A stretch of 64,000 nucleotides of DNA from an uncultured Clostridia bacterium (lineage in GTDB: Bacteria; Bacillota; Clostridia; Oscillospirales; Acutalibacteraceae), in contig CAMNST010000009.1 of NCBI GenBank assembly GCA_946555465.1, positions 1 through 64,000 on the forward strand, given 5' to 3'. The notes beneath the pieces were generated by a model, which was not told where the DNA came from, searched no databases, and saw only the letters and a program-made list of their open reading frames with translations. This document shows, piece by piece, positions 27,078-36,364 of the stretch. Every line of letters starts with the position of its first letter. Positions within the stretch are counted from its first letter, which is position 1. Made by a program: the position numbers and the translations under genes.

Positions 27078-27416
27078 TTAAAAGTTAAAGTTGTTATATC
27101 CCCAGTGGTCAATCTCCGTGTATTTAACATAAACCCTGTCGGCCGAAACAGAAAGGTATTTTTCTGCAATAGAACAGATTCTTCTTGTAAGTTCATCATA
27201 ATCACTGTCGGCAGCCTTGCCGAATATTTCAATTTCAAACATAGCACAAGGTGCACTGTCACCCTTGAAATACATATCAAGATTATCCTGAATTTCAACC
27301 ATAAGCCATGCTTCGCTTTTACCCAGAATGGCAGTTATTGCCGAGCCGAGTTCTGATTTTAACTGTTTTTTAACGTCTGAAATATTTTGATTTGTTTTTA
27401 CCTGAATAAAAGGCAT
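27078..27416 (-). CDS. MIF/tautomerase superfamily protein
   Basis: The 112-residue protein begins M-P, with Pro2 as the expected catalytic base, and has the MIF length and pattern: PFIQVKTNQNIS, a middle SEAWLMVEIQDN, CAMFEIEIFG, and the C-terminal VYVKYTEIDHWGYNNFNF that matches the end of the MIF fold. The family forms trimers and catalyses keto-enol tautomerisation; in bacteria its substrates are mostly unknown. It is the last gene of the minus-strand galactoside operon, 12 bp after the alpha/beta hydrolase. Confidence 0.88.
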   Translation of the reverse strand: MPFIQVKTNQNISDVKKQLKSELGSAITAILGKSEAWLMVEIQDNLDMYFKGDSAPCAMFEIEIFGKAADSDYDELTRRICSIAEKYLSVSADRVYVKYTEIDHWGYNNFNF

Positions 27417-27428
27417 AATATAACTCCT

Positions 27429-28376
27429 TTACATTTTTAAATATTTTTCAATCCACTCATCAAGTTTTTTGTGATATCCTGTCTCGTCGTACATAATGCT
27501 CTGTGCGTGGGCAGCATGTTCAACAAGAAAAAGTTCTTTTTCATTCTGGCAGAGGTTAAAAAGTTCAACTCCCATTTTTGTGGGCACAAAAGTATCTTTT
27601 TTACCATGAACAAAAAGCATGGGAACTCTTGAATTTATAACCGCACGGCGCACATCAGTTTCATTGAGATCAAAACCCGCAAATTTTTTGTTCATTGCGT
27701 TAAACGCGTTTAAAACGACTTTTGTGTACTTAATGCCAAATGACTTTACTGCGTATTCAAACTCTTCAAGAGCGTTTGTATACGGGCAATCGGCAACCGC
27801 AAAAACAACCTGCTCGGGAACTTTGTTTGCCATCTGGCAGATGGTTGAACCACCCATTGAAACACCGTGAATAATTATTTTTATATCTTTTCCGAAACGG
27901 GATATAAGGTACTCAATCCAGTCAAGAGAATCTTTGTGTTCAAAATAGTTGAAGCCAACCCAGTTTCCGCCGCTCTCACCGCTTGCCACATGGTCAACAC
28001 TTAAAAAGTTGATTCCTTTTTCAAGATAATATCTCATAAAGTTTGCAGGATCGCCGTTATGGTCTGTTCTGTATCCGTGGGCAAAAAAGACAAATACGCG
28101 GCTTTTCTTTTTTGCCATGGTAAGATAACCTCTGAGTATGTCGCCTCTCTGAGAGGTGATGGATACCTTTTCGGTATCGCATTTATTAATCCATTCCATT
28201 TTTTTTGCTGTAAAATTGTGGAATGCTTCCATATTTTTATCGTTTGCTTTGTTGGCAAAATAACTGATTACCGACTGAACTTTCATTGGTTTTGCCATAA
28301 TATCCATATAGCCGTGAACAGCCATTTCAGCAACAAGTCCTGCTGCGGCTGCACCTGCTAATATTATTTTATTCAT
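27429..28376 (-). CDS. Alpha/beta hydrolase with N-terminal anchor
   Basis: A hydrophobic N-terminus (residues 3-22) is followed by a COG1073-like alpha/beta hydrolase. The nucleophile elbow is HGVSMGGS near residue 172, the acid is probably in FVHGKKDTFVP, and the base histidine lies in EHAAHAQS. Substrate is not visible; an esterase or deacylase acting near the membrane is likely. The gene is 13 bp after the transporter gene, suggesting a role in processing the imported or extracellular sugar compound. Confidence 0.82.
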   Translation of the reverse strand: MNKIILAGAAAAGLVAEMAVHGYMDIMAKPMKVQSVISYFANKANDKNMEAFHNFTAKKMEWINKCDTEKVSITSQRGDILRGYLTMAKKKSRVFVFFAHGYRTDHNGDPANFMRYYLEKGINFLSVDHVASGESGGNWVGFNYFEHKDSLDWIEYLISRFGKDIKIIIHGVSMGGSTICQMANKVPEQVVFAVADCPYTNALEEFEYAVKSFGIKYTKVVLNAFNAMNKKFAGFDLNETDVRRAVINSRVPMLFVHGKKDTFVPTKMGVELFNLCQNEKELFLVEHAAHAQSIMYDETGYHKKLDEWIEKYLKM

Positions 28377-28389
28377 AAGTTAACCCCTT

Positions 28390-29865
28390 TTATTCAACAG
28401 TGATTCCGCGGGCAGCACGCTGCTCGGCAAGTTCGTTTTCCATTCTTTCTTTATATTCACCCGTAAGTTTATAAAAAAACATCGGAATGATGCAAATCAG
28501 AAGTGAAATTGCAGGGATAAGAGAAACAACGCTGAACATACCCTGTCTTACACTTTCACTCATATCAAGCGGATTTGCAGTTACTTTGGCACTGAAAGAA
28601 GCAACATCAAGGTCTACAATGATATACATAAGAATGATAAAGGATGTGCTGAGTGCATTGCCGAATTTGGTAACAAAACTCTGTATTGCCGATCCCATTC
28701 CGGTAAGGCGTCTGCCTGTTTTCCATTCCATATAATCGAGACAGTCACCTATCATTGCAAAGGCGCAAACGTTGATTGCACCGCAGGGAATGGTTGAAAG
28801 AATAAGACACGGAACACAAGCCCAGAAGTTTTCATAGCCGATAAACCACATTGCAAAACTGCCGGCTGAGCCGATAAGCGAAGTTGCAATAATGATTTGC
28901 TTGTAACTGAATTTTTTTATCAAGGGAGTAACGGCAAGCATTGCCCCCATCATTCCTACTGCAGAACATACCGAAAAAACAGTTGAAACCGTTGAGATAT
29001 TTGACTGAAGTGCTTCTTCAACCTCGGCAGCGCTTAAGCCCGTAAGGTCTTTGCCTATGTAAAAAGAATATCTCGCAACGTGAACCGCACCGGCCTGGTA
29101 CATATATCTTGCTGCTGAAAGAACACCCATCAATGCGGTAAGCATAAGCGGTTTGCAGGTAAAAATCAGTTTTAATGATGATGCTTCGCCTTTTTCTTTC
29201 TTTTGCGGAGCAGGAATATTGACTCTTTCTTTTGTTTTGAAATAAACCCTGACAAAAAGGATATTTCCTATAATTGAACTTACAAGTGCCATTACGGTGT
29301 ATTTTGTCTGCTCAAGTTCGGTTCCCGCAAGATTCATCTTCGGAAGGATGAATCCAAGCACCATAAATATTGCCATAGGAATTGCCGAACCCACGCCGTT
29401 TGCCGTTCGCGCTTTCGATATGATTGAACCGCGTTCGTCGGGATTTGATGTCATTATATTAGGCAGGCTCCAGAACGGAACATCAGATGCAGTGTAAATC
29501 ATTCCCCATAAAACATAAGTTATGCCGGCATAAATCATTTTGCCTGTATCGCTGATGTTTGGTGCATAGAATAAAAGCATTGTAAGAATTGCAACGGGGA
29601 TAGGCGTATAAAGCAGATACGGGCGCATTTTGCCTTTTTTGGGATTAACGTGGTCAACGATAAATCCCATAATAGGGTCATTTATGGCATCCCATATTCT
29701 TGCAAGAAACATAAGCAGAAGAACAAATACAGGCGTTACCTTGAGTACGTTAAGATAAAAGTCGGATATATACGAACTCATAATTGCATAAATCATGCCC
29801 TGTCCTAAAGCACCGACGCAGTATGCCATCCATTCTTTTTTAGGAACGAAATCAGTTTTTTTCAT
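28390..29865 (-). CDS. GPH-family sugar:cation symporter (MelB-like)
   Basis: The 491-residue protein has about twelve membrane helices and typical GPH features: an N-terminal MSSYISDFYLNV region, RIWDAINDPIMGFIVDH in the first loop, KKGKMRPYLL, and a central cytoplasmic loop. Family members import melibiose, other galactosides, pentosides or glucuronides with Na+ or H+. Being in one operon with a clan GH-D glycosidase, an alpha-galactoside is the best guess. The protein uses its own ATG at 29865 with GGAG just upstream. Confidence 0.88.
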   Translation of the reverse strand: MKKTDFVPKKEWMAYCVGALGQGMIYAIMSSYISDFYLNVLKVTPVFVLLLMFLARIWDAINDPIMGFIVDHVNPKKGKMRPYLLYTPIPVAILTMLLFYAPNISDTGKMIYAGITYVLWGMIYTASDVPFWSLPNIMTSNPDERGSIISKARTANGVGSAIPMAIFMVLGFILPKMNLAGTELEQTKYTVMALVSSIIGNILFVRVYFKTKERVNIPAPQKKEKGEASSLKLIFTCKPLMLTALMGVLSAARYMYQAGAVHVARYSFYIGKDLTGLSAAEVEEALQSNISTVSTVFSVCSAVGMMGAMLAVTPLIKKFSYKQIIIATSLIGSAGSFAMWFIGYENFWACVPCLILSTIPCGAINVCAFAMIGDCLDYMEWKTGRRLTGMGSAIQSFVTKFGNALSTSFIILMYIIVDLDVASFSAKVTANPLDMSESVRQGMFSVVSLIPAISLLICIIPMFFYKLTGEYKERMENELAEQRAARGITVE

Positions 29866-29883
29866 AATTTTTTCTCCGTAATT

Positions 29884-30639
29884 TTATTCTATCGTTTCAA
29901 ATCCGGGATAATATTTAAATTTAACTTTACCTACAATTTTGCTTCTGTGAACATATTTGTTTTTCCAAAAACGTGAGTCATGGCTGGTATTTCTGTTGTC
30001 GCCCATCATAAAGTAGCAGTCTTCAGGAACTTCAAACGGGCCGAAATCACCTGTCGGTGTGCAGTTTGTAACAAATTCATCATCAAGTTGAATTCGGCTG
30101 CCGTCTGTTTTAGTAACATACACAATACCGTTTACAACTTCAACCGTTTCTCCCGGTAAGCCGACAATTCTTTTTACAAAGAACTGGCTTTCATCATCGG
30201 GGTATTTGAATATTACAATATCATATCTCTGAGGGTCTTCGTTGATATATGCAAGACGGTTTGCAATGATTCGGTCATTTTCCTGAATTGTATTGAGCAT
30301 TGAGCCTGTGGGCACAACAGCATTTGCAAAAACAAAGGTTTTAAGAAGTATTGCTGCAATTATCGCTATAACAATAGGAATGCAAAATTCTATTGCGTCT
30401 CTGAGGGGAGATTTAGGTTCTTTTTCATTTTTCTTTTTTTTGCTTTTTTTAGATTCTTCTGCAGACTGACTGTTTTTAGTTTCCGATTCATTTTCATCAA
30501 TATCGTCAACAACCTTTGTCGGGTTGGTAACTTCATTAACATTTATCTCGGTATCAAACATTTCTGCGCCGCAGTTGGCGCATTTATACCAGTCGTCCTG
30601 TTTGATTAATGTATCGCATCCGCACTTTTTGCATTTCAT
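29884..30639 (-). CDS. Signal peptidase I with an N-terminal zinc ribbon
   Basis: Residues 1-29 form a zinc ribbon (CKKCGC ... CANCGAE), followed by an acidic/basic linker, one membrane segment (residues 80-100) and the SPase I catalytic domain. The nucleophile serine is in VPTGSM near residue 111, the lysine in FFVKRIVGLPGE near 154, and the box-E motif is MGDNRNTSHDSR. It cleaves signal peptides on the outer membrane face. The zinc ribbon is uncommon for this family and would lie in the cytoplasm. It lies in a sugar operon between a glycosidase and a transporter; with so many exported giants here, a dedicated or general role cannot be told apart. Confidence 0.9.
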   Translation of the reverse strand: MKCKKCGCDTLIKQDDWYKCANCGAEMFDTEINVNEVTNPTKVVDDIDENESETKNSQSAEESKKSKKKKNEKEPKSPLRDAIEFCIPIVIAIIAAILLKTFVFANAVVPTGSMLNTIQENDRIIANRLAYINEDPQRYDIVIFKYPDDESQFFVKRIVGLPGETVEVVNGIVYVTKTDGSRIQLDDEFVTNCTPTGDFGPFEVPEDCYFMMGDNRNTSHDSRFWKNKYVHRSKIVGKVKFKYYPGFETIE

Positions 30640-30641
30640 AA

Positions 30642-32987
30642 TTATTTTTTCTTCTTTCTTTTGCCCATTTTTGTTAATACTTCTTTAAGACTTACAATTT
30701 CATCGTAAGGAGTTGCTTTTTCTTTAACGGAAAATTCTTCCGCCTCGCTTTTCAGAGAAATGTCTATTTCCGATTTGGCATTTTCATCATAACCGGAAAC
30801 ATCAAGTTTTTCATCAATATATATTTTAACCATTTTGTTCTTTTCCCTGACAATGGTTATCTTGTGCTCGTTTGAACTTATGATGCTGTTTGATTTTACC
30901 GTGCAGCAATCACATTTTACGTTTATAAAGCCTTTTTCAATGCTGATTTTGATATCTTCGTTTTCGCAGATTTCAACATTTTCTTCGCCTTTATAATTAA
31001 ATGAAACGGTGAAGTCGGTTATGTTTTCAAGATAATCAAAGCGTCGGTCAGACTTACCAAACTGAAAAATTTTAACCTCAAAAGGCTTAAGCGTCATATC
31101 AATTTTGTCACCGTAGGAATAACTGTCAAAACTTTCCGATGCACCGATATTATACACGTTATATCTTTGAACATGGCTGAGATTTTCAGGGCATCCCATA
31201 AGTTTGTTAAGTGTAAGCGTTATTGGCGTTTTTTCGTCTGTAGGATTTCGCAGTGCGATAATTCCGTCTCCCTTTTCATTCCAGCCAAAGTAGCCGTAAA
31301 TATTATTTTCTTCAGGATTTCCGCCGATGAACGAAACATTCTGCAAAATGTCATAATTGCTTTTCTGCCATCTGATAACGTTTGCAAGTGTTCGCCATTT
31401 TGATTTGTTCATCATTGAATAACTGAGATGAAGTTCATTAAGAGCCTGACCGCGGCAAGCATTGAAATAAAGATATTTTTCAAATTCTTCATCAGTATAG
31501 TTTACCTTGGCACAGGTGCCGTAAATTGGTTCGTGGTTATAGAGATATTTATTCGGAATCTGAATTGCCCTTGTGCAAAGCAGATTAAAATATCTTGCAT
31601 CGCGGTAAGTTATTTCTCTGTCAAGTTGAGACTGAAGTTCAAGATTGTCCGCAAAGCCGATATCATTGCTGTTTTGCAGCCATATGCTGTTTACATACTG
31701 AAGAAACCACGGAGAAGCGTTTACGTAACAGGTCATATTAATCCAGATTGATTTGCCCTGTGCCTGACGCAGTTTTCTTACAGCCTTAAAGATTTCTATC
31801 CATCCGTGCCACATTTCGGTGATGAAATACATATCATTTTCACCGCCCACAGCGTGATTATGTTTTGGGTTGGTGCATGGAGCAAGGCAGAAACCGTCAA
31901 ATTTCCAGTAGTCAATATCAAACTCTTTTGTGCATTTTAAAATGAAATCACAAACATTTTTATGATAGGTTTTATCTGCAACACAGATGTCAAATGCCTG
32001 GGCATTATATGAGCCGAAACCGCTTTTTTCGATGCGCTTTGCAAATTTATTCTGAGCATTGTATCCGCCTCTCGGGCCTAACCACATACCAAAGTCGGAT
32101 GAAAAACGCTTTGTCATATCTGAAACATCATAAAACTGGTTGGGAAATTTTTTATTAAAACTCCAAAAGCCGGATTTATAGTCATTCCAACCGTCGTCAA
32201 CAACATATGCATCTATAGGTGCAATGCCGTTTGAAGAAAGATGTTTTTCAACTTCAAAAAATGACTTTTCGATATTGTCGGCATCAATGTTGAGCATATG
32301 GTCATACCAACTGTTATATTGAACACGGAATTTGCACGGTGCTGCAATATCATCAATATAATTGAAAAACGCTTTCTGAACATCTGCCATCGTGTTGCTT
32401 TTTGCTCCGCCGACAACAGTTACCGGACAGTCAAATCTGCCGTTTATGCATTTTCCGAAATAGTATTTTACCTGACCTATTCCATAAACTATGGAGTTTT
32501 CCGTGGCAGGGAATTCGCATCCGAAAAACAGGCTGTCAATATAAAACGGCTGACCGAGTGCTGAATGGGCGCCGTTTAATTCTTTGCCTTCAATATCGTT
32601 AGGAACACAGAAATGTGTTTTTGAATTAATTATTCCGATATGCTCAAGCAGTATATAGTCAATAACCTTGTCACTTTTCTGAACAAACGAAATCTGTTTT
32701 TTTAATGTGTTTCCGTCCTGCCCTGCCCAGAAAGACATTGTTACGGTAATTCCTTCCTTTTCCTCAAATGTGAACGAAAGTCTGCCGTTTTCATTATTCT
32801 GAGAGCAGACTTTAAGCCCCTTTGATGAAAATTCGCTTCCGTCAGTAAAATGGAACAAAAACTCGACGCTGTTTCCGTCGGGAATCAAGTCCATATTTGA
32901 AAGCGTATTTCGTATCTGAGAAGCATAAAGATTATCTTCATGAACCTTGAATTCTCTTTGCAGTATTTTGCTTTCGAGTCTAAACAT
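30642..32987 (-). CDS. GH36-like alpha-galactosidase family protein (781 residues)
   Basis: No signal peptide is visible, so the enzyme is probably cytoplasmic. The barrel shows VVDDGWNDYKSG, DFGMWLGPRGGY, and YWKFDGFCLAP near residue 361, whose Asp is the expected nucleophile, then WINMTCYVNASPWFL and NSNDIGF near 440-450. This matches clan GH-D, closest to GH36-like proteins, which hydrolyse or transfer alpha-linked galactose or N-acetylgalactosamine. The N-terminal 230 residues form the beta-supersandwich. The C-terminal region from about 640 is beta-rich and ends in a lysine cluster (GKRKKKK). It is 2 bp from the signal peptidase gene. The exact family number needs a profile search. Confidence 0.8.
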   Translation of the reverse strand: MFRLESKILQREFKVHEDNLYASQIRNTLSNMDLIPDGNSVEFLFHFTDGSEFSSKGLKVCSQNNENGRLSFTFEEKEGITVTMSFWAGQDGNTLKKQISFVQKSDKVIDYILLEHIGIINSKTHFCVPNDIEGKELNGAHSALGQPFYIDSLFFGCEFPATENSIVYGIGQVKYYFGKCINGRFDCPVTVVGGAKSNTMADVQKAFFNYIDDIAAPCKFRVQYNSWYDHMLNIDADNIEKSFFEVEKHLSSNGIAPIDAYVVDDGWNDYKSGFWSFNKKFPNQFYDVSDMTKRFSSDFGMWLGPRGGYNAQNKFAKRIEKSGFGSYNAQAFDICVADKTYHKNVCDFILKCTKEFDIDYWKFDGFCLAPCTNPKHNHAVGGENDMYFITEMWHGWIEIFKAVRKLRQAQGKSIWINMTCYVNASPWFLQYVNSIWLQNSNDIGFADNLELQSQLDREITYRDARYFNLLCTRAIQIPNKYLYNHEPIYGTCAKVNYTDEEFEKYLYFNACRGQALNELHLSYSMMNKSKWRTLANVIRWQKSNYDILQNVSFIGGNPEENNIYGYFGWNEKGDGIIALRNPTDEKTPITLTLNKLMGCPENLSHVQRYNVYNIGASESFDSYSYGDKIDMTLKPFEVKIFQFGKSDRRFDYLENITDFTVSFNYKGEENVEICENEDIKISIEKGFINVKCDCCTVKSNSIISSNEHKITIVREKNKMVKIYIDEKLDVSGYDENAKSEIDISLKSEAEEFSVKEKATPYDEIVSLKEVLTKMGKRKKKK

Positions 32988-32998
32988 AAATTACCCCT

Positions 32999-33253
32999 TT
33001 AAAATTCTTCTTTAATTTGTTCAAGTGCCTGTGCAAGTTGATCCGGGCACGATGTACCGCGCATACGGCAATCAATTCCGCTTAAAGCCGCAATAACCTC
33101 ATCAATAGTTTTGCCTTTTACCAGCGCTGCAATACCTTGAAGATTACCATGGCAACCGCCTGAAAAAGCAACGTTTTCAATCGTTTCGTCATCATTTATT
33201 TCAATGGTAATTTTCTGGGAACAAACTCCCGTCGGTGTATAAGTATATGTCAT
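32999..33253 (-). CDS. TSCPD-domain protein (TIGR03905-like)
   Basis: The 84-residue protein has the family pattern TYTPTGVCSQKITIEI, AFSGGCHGNLQGIAALVKGK and CRMRGTSCPDQLAQAL, with four conserved cysteines likely to hold metal. The domain also occurs at the end of some ribonucleotide reductases; stand-alone copies have no proven role. The gene leads the minus-strand operon, 11 bp before the GH36-like gene, with GGAG upstream of its ATG. Confidence 0.85.
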   Translation of the reverse strand: MTYTYTPTGVCSQKITIEINDDETIENVAFSGGCHGNLQGIAALVKGKTIDEVIAALSGIDCRMRGTSCPDQLAQALEQIKEEF

Positions 33254-33285
33254 TTTTAAATCTCCTTGAAGTTGTATATACCTAT

Positions 33286-33314
33286 ATTATACATACATTT
33301 TTTAACTAATGCAA
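33286..33314 (-). promoter_or_regulatory. Promoter of the TSCPD-galactoside operon
   Basis: TTGCAT (33314-33309) and a consensus TATAAT (33291-33286) are 17 bases apart on the minus strand, about 33 bases upstream of the first ATG. Confidence 0.7.
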
Positions 33315-33363
33315 TAATTTAAAATATAACTGAAAAATATTTATTTTTTGTTGTTTTAGTGTG

Positions 33364-33434
33364 TTGAATTATTGTTTTTTATATGGTATCATTTAGAATG
33401 ACAAGAGTCGGGCAGAAAGTTCTTTTCTGTCATT
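33364..33434 (+). promoter_or_regulatory. Promoter and leader hairpin of the iol operon
   Basis: TTGAAT (33364-33369) and TATCAT (33387-33392) are 17 bases apart. The predicted transcript begins with an inverted repeat, AATGACA (33397-33403) against TGTCATT (33428-33434), enclosing a smaller CAGAAA...TTTCTG hairpin. It could be an operator for an inositol repressor or a leader structure. Confidence 0.6.
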
Positions 33435-33463
33435 ATAATATTAAATATTTGAGAGGTAAATTT

Positions 33464-34477
33464 ATGGAAAAACTCAAAGTAGGCATTATTGGTGCCGGTC
33501 GTATCGGTCAGGTACACGCAAAATCAATTACATACCATATTCCGCAGGCTGAAATTGTTGCCATTTCAGACATTTATGTTGATGGTGCTAAAAAAGTTGC
33601 AGAGGATTTGGGTATTCCTAATTATTACGAGGATTATCACGAAATCTTAAATAATCCTGAGATTACTGCTGTTCTTATCTGTTCTTCAACAGACACACAT
33701 GCAGATATTGCGATCGAAGCAGCAAAGGCAGGCAAGCACATTTTCTGTGAAAAACCTGTTGATTTAACAATCGCAAAAATCAAATCAGTTATTGATGCAG
33801 TAAATGAAGCAGGCGTTAAACTCCAGATTGGTTTCAACCGTCGTTATGATCATAACTTTGCTCATATTAAAGACCTTGCAAACAAAGGAAAAATCGGTGA
33901 ACTTCAGACAATTAAGATTACATCACGCGATCCTGAACCGCCCCCGATTTCTTATGTTGCAGTATCAGGCGGTATCTTCCTTGACATGACAGTTCATGAT
34001 TTTGATATGGCTCGTTTTATCGGTGGTGAGGTTGAAGAAGTTTATGCCAATGCGGCAGTAACAGTTGACCCTGCAATCGGCGAGGCCGGTGACGTTGATA
34101 CAGCACTTGTTGCTCTTAAATTCAAGAGCGGTGCAATCGGTGTTATTGATAACTGCAGAAAAGCGGTTTACGGCTATGACCAGAGACTCGAAGTTTTCGG
34201 TAAAAAAGGTCAGGCAAGTGCTGCAAATGATACCCCTACAAATGTTGAATTTATTGATGAAAACGGTGCCGTAACCGATAAACCTCTTTATTTCTTCCTT
34301 GAGAGATATATGCAGTCTTTCACAGATGAAATGACAGAGTTTATTGACTGTGTTCTTAATGATAAAGAAACAAAAACAACAGTTTATGACGGACTTGAGG
34401 CACTTCGTCTCGGTCTTGCAGCAAAACTTTCCGTTAAAGAAAACAGACCTGTTAAATTATCTGAAATTGAGGGTTAA
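33464..34477 (+). CDS. iolG: Inositol 2-dehydrogenase-type Gfo/Idh/MocA oxidoreductase
   Basis: The N-terminal Rossmann fold shows VGIIGAGRIGQVHAKSI and, later, the family motif CEKPVDLTIAK with its catalytic lysine. Further on GFNRRYD, SRDPEPPP and MTVHDFDMARF match myo-inositol 2-dehydrogenases, including the catalytic D...H pair in VHDFD. It oxidises myo-inositol to 2-keto-myo-inositol with NAD+. The ATG at 33464 follows GAGAGG; a longer frame from 33383 starts near the -10 and is rejected. It leads an operon with iolD 2 bp downstream. Confidence 0.9.
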   Translation: MEKLKVGIIGAGRIGQVHAKSITYHIPQAEIVAISDIYVDGAKKVAEDLGIPNYYEDYHEILNNPEITAVLICSSTDTHADIAIEAAKAGKHIFCEKPVDLTIAKIKSVIDAVNEAGVKLQIGFNRRYDHNFAHIKDLANKGKIGELQTIKITSRDPEPPPISYVAVSGGIFLDMTVHDFDMARFIGGEVEEVYANAAVTVDPAIGEAGDVDTALVALKFKSGAIGVIDNCRKAVYGYDQRLEVFGKKGQASAANDTPTNVEFIDENGAVTDKPLYFFLERYMQSFTDEMTEFIDCVLNDKETKTTVYDGLEALRLGLAAKLSVKENRPVKLSEIEG

Positions 34478-34479
34478 TC

Positions 34480-36333
34480 ATGAAAAGAGAAAGACTTACA
34501 ATGTCACAGGCACTTGTTAAGTTCCTTGACAATCAGTACATAGAGTGTGATGGTGTCGAAACCAAATTTGTAAATGGTATTTTCGGCATTTTCGGTCACG
34601 GCTGCGTTGTTGGTGTAGGTCAGGCTTTGGAGCAGGGCGGACACAACCTGAAATTTTATCAGGGTAAAAACGAGCAGAATATGGCTCTTGCAGCTGTCGC
34701 TTATGCAAAACAGATGGACAGAAAAGCAATCATTCCATGTGTTTCTTCTATCGGTCCCGGTGCAACCAATATGGTAACCGCCTGCGGTTGTGCAACTGCA
34801 AACAGAATACCCCTTCTTGTATTACCGGGTGATACTTTTGCCTGCCGTCAGCCCGATCCTGTTTTGCAGCAGGCAGAGTTTTTTGATAACTACGGCAGAA
34901 CAGTTACAGATGCCTTTAAAGGTGTGTGCCATTATTTTGACAGAATTAACAGACCCGAACAACTTATGACTGCATGTCTGAATGCAATGCGTGTTCTTAC
35001 GGATCCTGCAGATACCGGTGCGGTTTGTCTTGCAATGCCTCAGGATGTTGAGGGCGAGGCTTATGATTATCCGGAACATTTTCTTGCTAAAAGAGTCTGG
35101 CATATGGACAGACGTCCTGTTTCTGCTTCTCAACTTGAGCGTGCAACAGAGATGATTAAGGCGGCAAAAAAGCCGATTATCGTTTGCGGCGGCGGTGTTC
35201 GTTACAGCGGTGCGGAAAAAGAACTTCTTGAATTTGCTGAAAAATATAATATTCCTGTTTCTGAAACTCAGGCAGGTAAAGGTATTATTGACTGGAAACA
35301 TCCGCTCAATCTCGGAGGTATAGGTGTAACAGGCGGAAAAGCAGCAAATGTTATTGCAAGAGATGCCGATCTTGTTATCGGTGTGGGAACCCGTTTCAGT
35401 GATTTCACAACATCTTCAAAATGGCTTTTCAATGAAAACAGAAAAGTTCTTGGTATAAACATATGCCCGTTTGATGCATTTAAAATGGATGCCGAGGCAA
35501 TTATTGCCGACGCAAAAGAAACGATGACTGCGCTCATTCATTCCTGTGACGGATATAAGAGCGCATATGAAAATGAAATTGCTGATGCTAAGGCAGAGTG
35601 GGATGCAATCGTTGACGAATATTATTCAACCGAACTTGAAGGCGGTCTCAATCAGACTCTTGCTCTCGGTATAATCAACGAGTTTATGGATGATGATGCG
35701 ATTGCCCTTGGTTCTGCCGGTTCACTTCCGGGTGATATGCAGCGTCTGTTCAGACCGAAGGACAGAGGCACATACCATATGGAATACGGCTATTCCAATA
35801 TGGGTTATGAAGTAAACGGTGCACTCGGTGCAAAAATGGCAAAGCCGGAATCTGAAGTTTATACTTTCTGCGGTGACGGTTCATTCCTTATGGGCCACAG
35901 CGAACTTTACACAGCATTGCAGGAAGGTCTTAAAATCAATGTTTGTCTGTTTGACAATATGGGCTGGGGCTGTATTGAAAATCTTCAGAATAACCAGGGT
36001 ACAGATACTTTCGGAACTGTTTTCAGAGCAAGAAATCCTGTAACAGGTATGCTTGACGGTGCAGAAATTGATCCTGATTTTGCCAAAATTGCTGAGGGTT
36101 ACGGTGCAAAGGCTTATACCTGCCGCACTTCTGATGAACTTCGTGCCGCTCTTGAAGATGCTAAAAAGCAAACGGTTTCATGTTTGTTTGATATAAAAGT
36201 TCTTCCTAAAACAATGACTCCGGGTTTTGAATCCTGGTGGAGAGTGGGCGTTGCAGAAGTTTCAAAGAGTGAAACTGTTGCCGCTGCATATGAAGATATG
36301 CAGGCACATATTAAAGACACATTTGATTATTAA
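34480..36333 (+). CDS. iolD: 3D-(3,5/4)-trihydroxycyclohexane-1,2-dione hydrolase
   Basis: The 617-residue enzyme is thiamine diphosphate dependent and opens the ring of the inositol-derived diketone. It shows the three ThDP enzyme regions: the N-terminal domain with YQGKNEQNMALAAVAYAK (the E binds the cofactor), a central domain with KPIIVCGGGVRYSGA, and the C-terminal domain with CGDGSFLMGHSE, then LFDNMGWGCIENLQ, the metal/ThDP motif. Length and order fit IolD. It is followed by iolE after 31 bp. A first ATG after the iolG stop was kept as start. Confidence 0.93.
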   Translation: MKRERLTMSQALVKFLDNQYIECDGVETKFVNGIFGIFGHGCVVGVGQALEQGGHNLKFYQGKNEQNMALAAVAYAKQMDRKAIIPCVSSIGPGATNMVTACGCATANRIPLLVLPGDTFACRQPDPVLQQAEFFDNYGRTVTDAFKGVCHYFDRINRPEQLMTACLNAMRVLTDPADTGAVCLAMPQDVEGEAYDYPEHFLAKRVWHMDRRPVSASQLERATEMIKAAKKPIIVCGGGVRYSGAEKELLEFAEKYNIPVSETQAGKGIIDWKHPLNLGGIGVTGGKAANVIARDADLVIGVGTRFSDFTTSSKWLFNENRKVLGINICPFDAFKMDAEAIIADAKETMTALIHSCDGYKSAYENEIADAKAEWDAIVDEYYSTELEGGLNQTLALGIINEFMDDDAIALGSAGSLPGDMQRLFRPKDRGTYHMEYGYSNMGYEVNGALGAKMAKPESEVYTFCGDGSFLMGHSELYTALQEGLKINVCLFDNMGWGCIENLQNNQGTDTFGTVFRARNPVTGMLDGAEIDPDFAKIAEGYGAKAYTCRTSDELRAALEDAKKQTVSCLFDIKVLPKTMTPGFESWWRVGVAEVSKSETVAAAYEDMQAHIKDTFDY

Positions 36334-36364
36334 TTTTATATAATAATGAAAGGTAGTAAAAACA

